Of a stretch of 64,000 bases of DNA, positions 1 to 8,289 are shown one piece after another. Source of the stretch: Pseudomonas sp. PH1b (lineage in GTDB: Bacteria; Pseudomonadota; Gammaproteobacteria; Pseudomonadales; Pseudomonadaceae); the NCBI RefSeq assembly GCF_000633395.1, contig NZ_AYMU01000002.1, positions 62,001-126,000 on the forward strand, read 5' to 3'. Below the pieces are notes generated by a model that was given only the letters and a program-made list of their open reading frames with translations, did no database searches and was not told the DNA's origin. The translations under genes were made by a program, and so were the position numbers. Each line of letters begins with the position of its first letter. Position 1 is the stretch's first letter.

Positions 1-2
1 AT

Positions 3-656
3 GTGTCGTTCGAGCAGAAGCGCCCGCGCATCTTCGTTCAGCACATCGACACCGGGCGTCGTGAGCAGATCACCAACTTCGAAGGTTTGAACGGCGCGCC
101 GGCCTGGTCCCCGGATGGCAGCCGCCTGGCGTTCGTGCTGTCCAAGGACGGCAACCCGGACATCTATGTGATGAACATGGCGTCCCGGCAGATCAGCCGT
201 GTCACCAGTGGCCCGGGCATCAATACCGAGCCGTTCTGGGGCAAGGATGGTTCCACCATCTATTTCACCTCCGACCGTGGTGGCAAGCCGCAGGTCTATA
301 AAAGCAATATCAACGGTGGTGGTGCCGAGCGTGTGACCTTTATTGGTAACTACAACGCCAACCCGAAACTTTCTGCTGACGAAAAGACCCTGGTCATGAT
401 TCACCGCCAGGACGGTTTCACCAACTTCCGGGTGGCGGCTCAGGATTTGCAGCGCGGTAGCGTAAAAATCCTTACAGACACCAACCTTGATGAGTCAGCT
501 ACTGTTGCGCCCAACGGCACCATGGTAATCTACGCCACCCGCCAGCAGGGCCGGGGAGTCTTGATGCTCGTGTCCATTAATGGACGTGTGAGGCTCCCGC
601 TTCCTACCGCTCAAGGCGAAGTCAGAGAACCGTCCTGGTCCCCTTACCTGAACTGA
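3..656 (+). CDS. tolB: TolB, C-terminal part (5' end outside the window)
   Basis: Periplasmic component of the Tol-Pal system, which links the inner membrane, peptidoglycan and outer membrane during division. Only the C-terminal 217 residues are present. They show repeated beta-propeller blades with the TolB signature, for example [31 protein letters not shown] and [15 protein letters not shown], and the protein ends in EPSWSPYLN. The first codon in frame is GTG, but this is an internal valine of a blade (the family reads ...[12 protein letters not shown]), so the true start lies upstream of base 1. pal follows after 53 bp and cpoB after that, the usual tol-pal order. Identification is secure; the partial status is certain from the alignment logic. 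Confidence 0.96.
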   Translation: MSFEQKRPRIFVQHIDTGRREQITNFEGLNGAPAWSPDGSRLAFVLSKDGNPDIYVMNMASRQISRVTSGPGINTEPFWGKDGSTIYFTSDRGGKPQVYKSNINGGGAERVTFIGNYNANPKLSADEKTLVMIHRQDGFTNFRVAAQDLQRGSVKILTDTNLDESATVAPNGTMVIYATRQQGRGVLMLVSINGRVRLPLPTAQGEVREPSWSPYLN

Positions 657-709
657 CGCGGCGCTACAATGTTTCACTTAACACACTGGGGTTCATTAGG
701 AGTTTCACG

Positions 710-1207
710 ATGGAAATGTTGAAGTTTGGTAAGTTTGCTGCGCTGGCTCTGGCCATGGCTGTGGCTGTAGGTTGCTCCTCCAAAGGTGGCGACAACGCCG
801 GTGAAGGCGCTGTTGATCCAAACGCTGGTTACGGCGCTAACACCGGTGCTGTTGATGGCTCCCTGAGCGAAGAAGCTGCTCTGCGCGCAATCACCACCTT
901 CTACTTCGAATACGACAGCTCGGACCTGAAGCCAGAAGCCATGCGCGCTCTGGACGTTCATGCCAAAGACCTGAAAGCAAACGGCGCTCGCGTTGTTCTG
1001 GAAGGCAACACCGACGAACGTGGTACTCGTGAGTACAACATGGCACTGGGCGAGCGTCGTGCGAAAGCCGTTCAACGCTACCTGGTTCTGCAGGGCGTTT
1101 CCCCAGCTCAGCTGGAACTGGTTTCCTACGGTAAAGAGCGTCCAGTTGCTACTGGCCACGACGAGCAGTCCTGGGCTCAAAACCGTCGCGTCGAACTGCG
1201 TAAGTAA
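710..1207 (+). CDS. pal: Pal, peptidoglycan-associated outer-membrane lipoprotein
   Basis: Outer-membrane lipoprotein that binds peptidoglycan and TolB. The 165-residue product has a lipoprotein signal peptide with lipobox AVGC (Cys22, followed by Ser, so outer-membrane retention is expected). A short Gly/Asn-rich linker follows, then an OmpA-like domain from about residue 60, with the peptidoglycan-binding segment around [10 protein letters not shown] and ERRA. Start chosen at 710 because TAGGAG lies about 8 bases upstream; a second Met at codon 3 is possible. cpoB begins 6 bp downstream, so the two are surely co-transcribed. Codon use is noticeably biased to optimal codons, as expected for an abundant protein. 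Confidence 0.98.
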   Translation: MEMLKFGKFAALALAMAVAVGCSSKGGDNAGEGAVDPNAGYGANTGAVDGSLSEEAALRAITTFYFEYDSSDLKPEAMRALDVHAKDLKANGARVVLEGNTDERGTREYNMALGERRAKAVQRYLVLQGVSPAQLELVSYGKERPVATGHDEQSWAQNRRVELRK

Positions 1208-1213
1208 TTCGTC

Positions 1214-2038
1214 ATGCGAACGTGCCGTCGTGCTGTAACTATTTTGGCTCTCAGTCTCACGCCGCTCGCGGCGTGGTCTGCGGTTCCTGTGGTCGATAAC
1301 AACTCCGGCTATAACAATAGCGGGAGCAGTTATCCGCCAGCGGGTTATGGCACGAACGGCGCCTATGCCGGGGGAGGGGTTTCGACCCCTGTCTCGGCAC
1401 AGGGCGAGCTGTTCCAGCAACTGCAGCAAATGCAGGAACAGATTGCGCGCCAACAGGGCGTGATCGAGGTTCTGCAAAATGATGTAGCGCGCATGAAGCA
1501 AGAAAGCCTGGAGCGTTACCAGGATCTTGATCGGCGCATAGGCAGCGGTGTTGCACCTGCCGCGAGTCCTGAGAATTCTTCTGCCGGTGGTGATGCGAAT
1601 GCCGCCGGTGCCGCAGCTGGAGCTGCTGCTCAAGCGCCAGCCGCCAGCAGTGAACCGGGTGATCCGGCGAAGGAAAAGCTCTATTACGATGCAGCCTTCG
1701 ACCTGATCAAAGCCAAGGATTTCGACAAGGCCAGCCAGGCTTTCTCGGCTTTCCTGCGCAAGTACCCACAAAGCCAGTACGCCGGAAATGCCCAGTACTG
1801 GTTGGGCGAAGTGAATCTGGCCAAGGGCGACCTGCAAGGCGCGGGTCAGGCTTTTGCCAAGGTTTCCCAGCTGTATCCCAAGCACGCCAAGGTGCCGGAT
1901 TCGCTGTACAAGCTGGCTGATGTGGAGCGTCGTCTCGGTCACACCGACCGGGTCAAGGGCATCCTGCAGCAGGTGGTGGCCCAGTATCCGGGTACCTCCG
2001 CCGCTCAGCTGGCACAACGGGATCTGCAGCGCATGTAA
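1214..2038 (+). CDS. cpoB: CpoB (YbgF), cell-division coordinator with TPR repeats
   Basis: Periplasmic protein that coordinates peptidoglycan synthesis with Tol-Pal-driven outer-membrane constriction. The 274-residue product starts with a Sec signal peptide (MRTCRRAVTILALSL... cleaved after WSA). A coiled-coil segment rich in Gln and Glu follows at about residues 65-105 (LFQQLQQMQEQIARQQGVIE). Next comes a low-complexity Ala/Gly linker (about 115-150), then C-terminal TPR repeats (YYDAAFDLIKAKDFDKA, YAGNAQYWLGEVNLAKGD, DSLYKLADVERRLG). It closes the tol-pal operon and is followed by a strong terminator. Length and domain order match the family. Confidence 0.95.
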   Translation: MRTCRRAVTILALSLTPLAAWSAVPVVDNNSGYNNSGSSYPPAGYGTNGAYAGGGVSTPVSAQGELFQQLQQMQEQIARQQGVIEVLQNDVARMKQESLERYQDLDRRIGSGVAPAASPENSSAGGDANAAGAAAGAAAQAPAASSEPGDPAKEKLYYDAAFDLIKAKDFDKASQAFSAFLRKYPQSQYAGNAQYWLGEVNLAKGDLQGAGQAFAKVSQLYPKHAKVPDSLYKLADVERRLGHTDRVKGILQQVVAQYPGTSAAQLAQRDLQRM

Positions 2039-2060
2039 GTGCCCTGACCCCGGTTACAAG

Positions 2061-2086
2061 AAACCCGCGCTTGTCGCGGGTTTTTT
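2061..2086 (+). terminator. Rho-independent terminator of tol-pal-cpoB
   Basis: AAACCCGCG and CGCGGGTTT pair around a short CTTGT loop and are followed directly by a T run. It lies 22 bp after the cpoB stop codon, so it should end the tol-pal transcript before queE. Confidence 0.9.
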
Positions 2087-2204
2087 CGTTAGAATCCACG
2101 CCCATTTTATGAAATACGCTTCCTGGGATCACCGTGTTTGCGGGGTTTCTCGAAGTGCCTGACGGAGGCGGACAGCCTGTTTAGCTGTTACGCCCGTGGC
2201 GACT

Positions 2205-2852
2205 ATGCAAGACACATTGAGAATTACCGAAGTTTTCTACTCGTTGCAGGGGGAAACTCGGACTGCCGGGCTGCCCACGGTTTTTGTGCGCCTCACCGGT
2301 TGTCCGCTGCGTTGCCAATACTGCGACAGTGCCTACGCGTTCAGCGGCGGCAGCCAACGTACCCTCGACAGCCTGCTCGAGCAGGTAGCCGGGTTCCGCC
2401 CCCGCTATGTCTGTGTCACCGGCGGAGAGCCGCTGGCACAGCCCAATGCCATTCCCTTGCTCAAGCAACTGTGTGATGCCGGTTATGAGGTGTCGCTGGA
2501 AACCAGCGGCGCCCTGGACATCTCGGCGGTGGACACCCGCGTCAGCCGAATCCTTGACCTGAAGACGCCTGGTTCCCAGGAGGCGCAGCGCAATCGCTAC
2601 GAGAATATCGAGCTGCTGACGGCCAACGATCAAGTCAAGTTCGTCATCTGTTCTCGCGAGGACTACGACTGGGCAGTGTCCAAGCTGATCCAGTACGGCC
2701 TCGAACGACGTGCTGGTGAGGTGCTGTTCTCGCCGAGCCACCATGACCTGAGCGCGCGGGACCTGGCCGATTGGATCGTGGCTGACAACCTGCCGGTGCG
2801 CTTGCAACTGCAGTTGCACAAGTACCTTTGGAATGATGAGCCGGGGCGCTGA
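2205..2852 (+). CDS. queE: QueE, 7-carboxy-7-deazaguanine synthase
   Basis: Radical SAM enzyme that rearranges 6-carboxy-tetrahydropterin to 7-carboxy-7-deazaguanine, a step towards preQ0 and queuosine in tRNA. The CX3CX2C cluster motif is visible as CPLRCQYC, preceded by VFVRLTG, and the N-terminal substrate-binding segment is [16 protein letters not shown] is the radical SAM glycine-rich motif. I prefer the ATG at 2205 (215 residues, [11 protein letters not shown]), which gives the usual family N-terminus; an in-frame GTG at 2196 would add three residues. Neither start has a strong ribosome-binding site. The gene ends where queC begins, and the two act in the same pathway. Confidence 0.95.
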   Translation: MQDTLRITEVFYSLQGETRTAGLPTVFVRLTGCPLRCQYCDSAYAFSGGSQRTLDSLLEQVAGFRPRYVCVTGGEPLAQPNAIPLLKQLCDAGYEVSLETSGALDISAVDTRVSRILDLKTPGSQEAQRNRYENIELLTANDQVKFVICSREDYDWAVSKLIQYGLERRAGEVLFSPSHHDLSARDLADWIVADNLPVRLQLQLHKYLWNDEPGR

Positions 2853-2853
2853 G

Positions 2854-3555
2854 ATGGCTGGGCGCTCACAGAGCCAAGGGGCCGCTGAAAAACGTGCCGT
2901 GATCCTGCTGTCCGGTGGCCTGGACTCGGCCACCGTGGTGGCCATGGCCCGCGCCGAAGGCTATCGCTGCTACACCATGAGCTTCGATTACGGCCAGCGT
3001 CATCGTGCCGAGCTGCAGGCCGCCGAGCGCGTAGCCCTGGACCTGGGCGTGGTGGAGCACAAGGTGATAGGCCTCAACCTCAATGGCATGGGCGGTTCGG
3101 CACTGACCGACAGCTCCATCGAGGTGCCCCTGGCGCCGAGTGACGGTATTCCTGCCACATACGTGCCAGCACGTAACACAGTGTTCCTGTCCCTCGCCCT
3201 GGGCTGGGCGGAAGTCCTGGAGGCGCGGGACATCTTCATCGGCGTCAATGCGCTGGATTACTCCGGTTATCCGGATTGCCGGCCCGAGTTCATCGAGGCG
3301 TTCGAGCGCATGGCCAATCTGGCGATCAAGGCCGGTGTCGAAGGGGGGAGGTTTCGGTTTCAGGCTCCCCTGCAGAACCTCAGCAAGGCCGAGATCATTC
3401 AAGCGGGTCTGCGGCTGGGGGTCGATTACAGTCTGACTGTCTCGTGCTACCAGGCGGATGATCAGGGCCACGCATGCGGTCAATGCGACAGCTGCCGCTT
3501 GCGTGCAGAGGGCTTCAGTGCGGCTGGCGTAAGCGACCCAACCGTTTATTTTTGA
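2854..3555 (+). CDS. queC: QueC, 7-cyano-7-deazaguanine (preQ0) synthase
   Basis: ATP-dependent enzyme that converts 7-carboxy-7-deazaguanine to preQ0 using ammonia. The PP-loop motif [13 protein letters not shown] lies near the N-terminus, [18 protein letters not shown] is the conserved nucleotide-binding region, and four zinc-binding cysteines cluster at the C-terminus ([18 protein letters not shown]). The start at 2854 gives 233 residues; in-frame ATGs at 2833 and 2836 overlap the end of queE and would add seven or six residues. The GGGG upstream of 2854 is a reasonable ribosome-binding site. It is translationally linked to queE, so both queuosine steps are made together. Confidence 0.95.
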   Translation: MAGRSQSQGAAEKRAVILLSGGLDSATVVAMARAEGYRCYTMSFDYGQRHRAELQAAERVALDLGVVEHKVIGLNLNGMGGSALTDSSIEVPLAPSDGIPATYVPARNTVFLSLALGWAEVLEARDIFIGVNALDYSGYPDCRPEFIEAFERMANLAIKAGVEGGRFRFQAPLQNLSKAEIIQAGLRLGVDYSLTVSCYQADDQGHACGQCDSCRLRAEGFSAAGVSDPTVYF

Positions 3556-3573
3556 TTATTTTCAAATAGGGTG

Positions 3574-3601
3574 TTGAATTCCCGTTAGAAATCAGTATTA
3601 T
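3574..3601 (+). promoter_or_regulatory. Sigma-70 promoter for tRNA-Lys
   Basis: TTGAAT (3574-3579) and TATTAT (3596-3601) are separated by 16 bp and end 17 bp before the mature tRNA 5' end. The 63-bp gap between queC and the tRNA is markedly A+T-rich compared with the flanking genes. Confidence 0.65.
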
Positions 3602-3618
3602 ACGCGCCACCACACAGC

Positions 3619-3694
3619 GGGTCGTTAGCTCAGTTGGTAGAGCAGTTGGCTTTTAACCAATTGGTCGTAGGTTCGAATCCCACACGACCCACCA
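3619..3694 (+). tRNA. tRNA-Lys (anticodon UUU)
   Basis: A 76-nt tRNA with an encoded CCA end. The acceptor stem GGGTCGT pairs with ACGACCC. The D arm contains AGCTCAGTTGGTAGAGC. The anticodon loop is CTTTTAA, giving UUU, and the T arm is GTAGG-TTCGAAT-CCCAC. In P. aeruginosa a tRNA-Lys gene just after queC (PA0976 region) is a known integration site of PAPI-1-type islands, and here too accessory genes follow it directly. Confidence 0.98.
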
Positions 3695-3714
3695 TATTTG
3701 GCGGTTTAGAAAAT

Positions 3715-3755
3715 CCGGAAGGCCCACGAAAGTGAGGATTTCCGGGTTTTTTTTT
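3715..3755 (+). terminator. Terminator downstream of tRNA-Lys
   Basis: CCGGAA (3715-3720) pairs with TTCCGG (3740-3745) across a 19-nt loop and is followed by GTTTTTTTTT. It begins 21 bp after the tRNA CCA end and separates the tRNA transcript from the accessory operon. Confidence 0.85.
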
Positions 3756-4142
3756 GCCTTGCAAAAAACCTGATCTCGCCACTCAGCTGCTCAGCTTGTC
3801 TTCCTTTCACTGCTCAAATATCAACTCTTCTACAGAGGCTGGCCTTTTGCCGGTAGCCGGACTCCTCTCTAAAAACCTTGATAAATTCAGGGGCTTTATC
3901 TGAATTCCCTCTTTTTCTCAGGGGTTATCGCTTTAAATTCAGAATAAGTGCGGGTCTCGTTGACAGTGCAAATGCCTCCCGCGTAAATCTTGCCGCCATT
4001 GCAAACAGGGGTTGCGTCCCTGGCAAGGAGAACACATACCAGGGTCGGTAACTTCGCAGTCAGCAGGGCTTTGCCCTGCCTGTACGAATCTGTCCCTGAG
4101 TCTGTGCGTGAGTCACAAGCCCGGCTTACTCAAGGTGACAGG
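3756..4142 (+). promoter_or_regulatory. Intergenic leader of the accessory NRPS operon, with candidate promoter
   Basis: No gene is supported here. Two direct copies of TAAATTCAG (3882-3890 and 3934-3942) and one inverted copy (CTGAATT, 3900-3906) form an operator-like arrangement. Just downstream TTGACA (3960-3965) lies 18 bp from TAAATC (3984-3989), a plausible sigma-70 promoter about 150 bp before the first gene. The segment is less GC-rich than the genes on either side. No regulator gene is found inside the cluster, so the operator would need an outside factor. Promoter and operator are inferences. Confidence 0.45.
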
Positions 4143-5378
4143 ATGTTCACAGAAGCAGTTGCAATATCCGTTAGGCGCAGTGCCCCCTCCAGCCCTTCCG
4201 TCATTCGTGGCAAGGGATGCTTTCTCTACGATGAGCAGGGCAAATCCTTTCTCGACATGTCCGGTGGCAGCGGTGCCGCCAACCTGGGTTATCAGCGCGA
4301 TGACCTGGTCGAAGTCCTCAAGCGTCAATCCGAACTGCTGATCCATACCGGTTGGAACATCGACAACCCGCAGCGCCATGAGGTGGTGGCCAAGCTGGCG
4401 GGGCTGGTGCCCTATGCGCAGGCTTCGGTGTTTGCCGCGGTCACCGGTGCCGAGGCGATCGAGGTGGCGCTGAAAATCGCCCGTGCCGCAACCGGACGCC
4501 AGGGCGTGGTGTATTTCCACAACTCCTTCCATGGCAAGACCCAGGGCGCCTTGTCGGTGACCTCCAACAGCGGCTTTCGCAAGCACCTGGCCGGTGACAA
4601 CCTGCAACTGACCGCTCTGGCCCTGGATTACGCCGCCGATCAGGACCCGGCCCGCGCCACCCTCTGGCGCGAGCAACTGGCCGAGCACCTGCAACAGGCG
4701 CAGCAGGCCAATCGCTTGCCGGCGGCGCTGATCATCGAGCCGATCCAGGCCGCGGAGGGCATGTACCCGGTGCCCCTGGCGCTGCTCGAAGCGATTGTCG
4801 AACTGGGCAAGAGGTTCGGCGTGATCACCATCTTCGATGAGATCTACACCGGTTTCGGCCGCACTGGCACACCGTTTTTCAGCAACCCGCAGCTGCTGCC
4901 GGACCTGCTGGTCCTGGGCAAGGCCCTGGGCAACGGCTTGCCGATTTCCGCAGTGGTGGGTCGCCCGGAACTGGTGGACTGCCTGGGTTATGCCGAGCAT
5001 TCCTCCACTTTCACCCTGATGCCGCTGGCCTGCGCCGTGGCCTCCAAGGTGCTGGATATCTACCACCAGGAACAACCCTGGCAGTGGGCGGCGAGCAACG
5101 GTGGCTATCTGCGCCAGGCCCTCGAAAGCTTCGGGGAGGAGGACTCGCGGGTGGCCAATGTGCGCGGTCGCGGCATGATGCTGGCCTTCGATTTCGAGGG
5201 CACTGGCAAGGGCGGTGATGTGCTGGCCCTGCGCAACCGCTTGCTGGAGCACGGGGTGATCGTGCGCACCGGCGGGCGTAACCCGGCGACGGTCAAGCTG
5301 ACCCCGCCACTGTGCATGTCCCAGCAGGAAATCCAGGCATTCATACAGACGCTGCAGGGCGTTTGCCGCTCCCTCTAA
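4143..5378 (+). CDS. Class III PLP-dependent aminotransferase (first gene of NRPS-like cluster)
   Basis: Fold type I, class III aminotransferase of 411 residues, related to the ornithine/diaminobutyrate/4-aminobutyrate enzymes, so a terminal amine or aldehyde is the expected substrate. Visible motifs are TGAEAIEVALKIARAATG, FHNSFHGKTQGALSVT, IIEPIQAAEGMYP, the PLP-pyridine Asp232 in FDEIYTGFGRTG, and the Schiff-base Lys260 in LVLGKALGNGLP. ATG 4143 is chosen because AAGGTGACAGG sits immediately upstream; an open frame extends back to 3990 but has no such site. It is 21 bp upstream of the first NRPS. In similar clusters (for example ectB-like enzymes in siderophore and toxin pathways) such enzymes make a non-proteinogenic amino acid. 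The substrate here is unknown. Confidence 0.9.
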   Translation: MFTEAVAISVRRSAPSSPSVIRGKGCFLYDEQGKSFLDMSGGSGAANLGYQRDDLVEVLKRQSELLIHTGWNIDNPQRHEVVAKLAGLVPYAQASVFAAVTGAEAIEVALKIARAATGRQGVVYFHNSFHGKTQGALSVTSNSGFRKHLAGDNLQLTALALDYAADQDPARATLWREQLAEHLQQAQQANRLPAALIIEPIQAAEGMYPVPLALLEAIVELGKRFGVITIFDEIYTGFGRTGTPFFSNPQLLPDLLVLGKALGNGLPISAVVGRPELVDCLGYAEHSSTFTLMPLACAVASKVLDIYHQEQPWQWAASNGGYLRQALESFGEEDSRVANVRGRGMMLAFDFEGTGKGGDVLALRNRLLEHGVIVRTGGRNPATVKLTPPLCMSQQEIQAFIQTLQGVCRSL

Positions 5379-5399
5379 TAACAACAAGGCAGGGATATC

Positions 5400-8279
5400 A
5401 TGTTGCAGGCTTTTACCCGCATGGCGGGTACCGATGTTGCAGTTGCAGGAATCATCGATGTCCAGGGCCGCCTTGGTTTTGCCGAGCTCGACCAACTGCG
5501 CGAGGCGTTCAGCGTCGAGCTGGAAAGGCTGCCGGAGCCGGTGGTGGCGCTGTATGCCAGCCACGGCCGGGCCATGTATGCGGCGTTGATCGCGGCCTTG
5601 TCCGCTGCCCGGCGAGTGGTGTTCATCGACCCGGCGAGCAACCTCGACGAGCTGATGCCGGTGCTCCAGCACCTGGGCGTGAACCTGATCCTCAATGGCA
5701 CAACCCGGCCCGGAGCGCAGCTGACCAGCTCCTTGCCGGTGCTCGACCTGCTGCAGCTGCAACCCCGGCCCGTAGCCCCCGGCCGCGAATACCCGCTGCG
5801 ATGCCAGGACTACGTGATCTTCACCAGCGGCTCTACCGGCGAGCCCAAGGCCATAGTCCAGCGCATCGAGGCCCTGGGCCGGCACATCGACAACTACATC
5901 GGCTATGTCGGTATCGGCCCCGGGCAGCGCGTGCTGCAACTGGCTTCCGCGGGCTGGGACGCCGGCCTGATGGACCTCTTCGCCAGCCTGAAGACCGGCG
6001 CTACCTTGTGCAGCCTCAATCCCCGGGAGCATGACTTCGCCGCGGTCGAGGCGCTGATCGCCGAACATGACATCGATGTGCTGCACATGACCGTGCCGTA
6101 TCTGCGGGCCTTCTACAGCGACGCCAGCCCCACCTATGCCGAGCCCAAGCAACTGGTGATCGGCGGCGAGATCATCCACCCCTCGGACATTCGGCGCTTC
6201 AACCACGCCTTTGCCCCAGGCTCGCAGCTGTTCAACGCCTACGGGCCGACCGAGTGCACCACCGCGCTCTACGCCCGCATCGACCAGGGGCAGAAGCTGC
6301 AGGACCCGACCTGGGCCCTGGATCGGCCGGTGGAGGGTGTGACCCTGGAGATTGCCCAGGAGCCCGGGCAGCCCTACGGTGAAGGGGTGGGTGAACTGCT
6401 GCTCTATTCCGCCATGGTTGCTCGGCGCCTGGACCCGGCCAGCGGACAGATCGTCGAGCTGACCCAGCCCAGCCCCCTGGACCCGCAGCGCCAGTGCTAT
6501 GCCACGGGCGACTTGGCGTGCCGCCAGCCCGATGGCGCCATACGCCTGCTGGGACGCAAGGACTCCATCGTCAAGATCAACGGGCAGAAGGTCAGCCTGG
6601 TGCAGGTGGAATCGGAGCTCAAGGCCCTGTCCCAGGTGCAGGAAGCCTGCGTGATCGCCCATCAGGCGGGTGACAACGTGGCCCTGGTGGCCTTTGTCAT
6701 TGCCGGTGACGCCAGCCTTGGCGAAGACCTGCTGCGTCAGGCCGCCAGGGCCGCACTGCCGGCGCATCGAGTGCCGGCGCGTTTTCTGCTGGTGGAGCGT
6801 TTTGCCCTGAACCGCAACAACAAGATCGACCGGCAGGCGCTGGCGCAACTGGCCGCCAGTGCCATGGTGGCAGTGGAGCCGGCACAGGCCGCCCCGACGC
6901 CTTTCTGGCAAGCCATCGGTCAGGTGCTTGGCGGGCAGAGCCCCGACCCGGCCAAGAGCTTTATCGATAATGGCGGTGACTCGCTGCGAGCCTTGCAAGT
7001 GGTCGCCACGCTGAAGAGAAAGGGCCTGGTGCTGGACCTGGAAGCGCTGCTGTCGGATGAGACTCTGGGGCAATTGCAGGTGCACGCCGCGGCGGCCAAG
7101 GCCCGCCCCGGAGTTTCCCGGCCACAGGTCGATGGCCTGCCCAATCGACGCTTCCTGCTGAGCCGTGGTATCAGCGACCTGGATCACTGGAATCAGGCAC
7201 TGGTGCTGGATGTAGCCAGCGGCCAGGAGCCGCAGCGAGTCAGCCAGGCGCTGCGGGCGATCTTCAGCCATCACTTCATCGAGGCGGGCGTGCAGGATCT
7301 AGGGCTGCAGCCGGCCACGATGGATCTGCAGCAAGCGGTGCAGCGGACCTGCGCAGCAATCTCCCTGAGCCAGGGGCAACTTTTCTGTTTCAGCCAGCAA
7401 CAGGACGCCGCTGGTCACCACCTGATCATTGCCGGGCACCAGTTCCAGGTCGATCGCTACTCCTGGATGCTGCTGGTGTCCGAGCTGGACGAGTGCCTGG
7501 GGCAGGGCCTGGAGTGCATGCAGCGCTGGCCCCGGCCGACGGCGTTCGCAGAGTGGCAGCAAACCTACCAGCGCGAGCATGCCGCTGCCGCCCATGAGGG
7601 GTTCTGGGAGGCGCTGCCCTGGAGCCGCTGCGCGCCGTTGACCGAGCAGCACCCCGAGTTTCCCCGGCGTGAGGCCTTTCGGCGTGCCGAGCTGTCCCTG
7701 GGGCAGGTCCGCGACTTGCCGCAGTGGGCCCAGGGCGTGGCCGAGACCAGTCAATTGCTGCTGGCGGCCATCCTGCGCACCATGAGCCAGGGCGATGACA
7801 ACCCGTTCCAGAAAGTCCATTTGCTGGACCACGGCCGGGCCCTGGACAAGAGCGGCGCCGAGCTCAACAGCGTGTTTGGCTGGCTGACGGTGATCTACCC
7901 CCTGGTGCTGCAGGTGGCCAGCCTGGACCTGCAGCAGATCGCCAGGGCGATCAAGGCCGGCCAGCACGCCAGCCAGGGCATCGCCCACAGTTTCGGCAAC
8001 CGCTATTTCGCCACACCCGACGCCGAGCGACTCAAGGGGCAGTTCGATTGCGGCTACAGCTACAACTTCCTCGGGGCCGTGGAGAACCCGCCCGGGGCCC
8101 GGGTCAGCGTGCATCCCTTGAGCCTGCAATTGATGCAGGGCAGCCCCAGCCATCACCTGGAGTTCACCGGCTACCTGGCCGCGGGCGAGTTGCTGCTGAA
8201 AATCGACTATGACCCACAGGTCTTCGGCGACGAACGCCTGGAGTCGCTGCTGACTGGGATCACCGCCACCTTGAGCTAG
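5400..8279 (+). CDS. NRPS, A-T-epimerase-like (959 aa)
   Basis: Single-module non-ribosomal peptide synthetase. The adenylation domain occupies about residues 45-485, with A3 FTSGSTGEPK (141-150), A5 NAYGPTE (278-284), A7 YATGDLA, A8 GRKDSIVKINGQKVSL and A10 Lys474 in NRNNKID. The carrier domain carries the phosphopantetheine serine in DNGGDSL (Ser527). Residues about 580-959 resemble an epimerization domain: HQFQVDRYSW (679-688) at the HHxxxDGxSW position, FGWLTVIYP (824-832), and YNFLG (886-890). The second His is Gln and the EGHGRE motif reads LDHGRA, so both catalytic residues of a normal E domain appear lost. By-eye specificity residues are D-A-M-H-V-G-A-T-A-K, matching no code I know. 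There is no condensation domain before A. Confidence 0.9.
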   Translation: MLQAFTRMAGTDVAVAGIIDVQGRLGFAELDQLREAFSVELERLPEPVVALYASHGRAMYAALIAALSAARRVVFIDPASNLDELMPVLQHLGVNLILNGTTRPGAQLTSSLPVLDLLQLQPRPVAPGREYPLRCQDYVIFTSGSTGEPKAIVQRIEALGRHIDNYIGYVGIGPGQRVLQLASAGWDAGLMDLFASLKTGATLCSLNPREHDFAAVEALIAEHDIDVLHMTVPYLRAFYSDASPTYAEPKQLVIGGEIIHPSDIRRFNHAFAPGSQLFNAYGPTECTTALYARIDQGQKLQDPTWALDRPVEGVTLEIAQEPGQPYGEGVGELLLYSAMVARRLDPASGQIVELTQPSPLDPQRQCYATGDLACRQPDGAIRLLGRKDSIVKINGQKVSLVQVESELKALSQVQEACVIAHQAGDNVALVAFVIAGDASLGEDLLRQAARAALPAHRVPARFLLVERFALNRNNKIDRQALAQLAASAMVAVEPAQAAPTPFWQAIGQVLGGQSPDPAKSFIDNGGDSLRALQVVATLKRKGLVLDLEALLSDETLGQLQVHAAAAKARPGVSRPQVDGLPNRRFLLSRGISDLDHWNQALVLDVASGQEPQRVSQALRAIFSHHFIEAGVQDLGLQPATMDLQQAVQRTCAAISLSQGQLFCFSQQQDAAGHHLIIAGHQFQVDRYSWMLLVSELDECLGQGLECMQRWPRPTAFAEWQQTYQREHAAAAHEGFWEALPWSRCAPLTEQHPEFPRREAFRRAELSLGQVRDLPQWAQGVAETSQLLLAAILRTMSQGDDNPFQKVHLLDHGRALDKSGAELNSVFGWLTVIYPLVLQVASLDLQQIARAIKAGQHASQGIAHSFGNRYFATPDAERLKGQFDCGYSYNFLGAVENPPGARVSVHPLSLQLMQGSPSHHLEFTGYLAAGELLLKIDYDPQVFGDERLESLLTGITATLS

Positions 8280-8289
8280 AGAAACCGCC

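Noticed and set aside
674..2017. Minus-strand frame opposite pal and cpoB
   Set aside because: Both plus-strand genes are certain; the frame has no motifs.
2039..2204. preQ1 riboswitch before queE
   Set aside because: The leader lacks a convincing C-rich loop and pseudoknot partner; a strong terminator and an ordinary gap explain the sequence.
3990..4142. Upstream start for the aminotransferase (51 extra residues)
   Set aside because: The extra N-terminus has no family similarity and the ATG at 4143 has a good ribosome-binding site.
4113..7274. Long open frame (1053 codons) on the minus strand opposite the aminotransferase and first NRPS
   Set aside because: Low-complexity, Gln/His/Gly-rich translation with no family motifs; it mirrors the third-codon GC bias of the real plus-strand genes.
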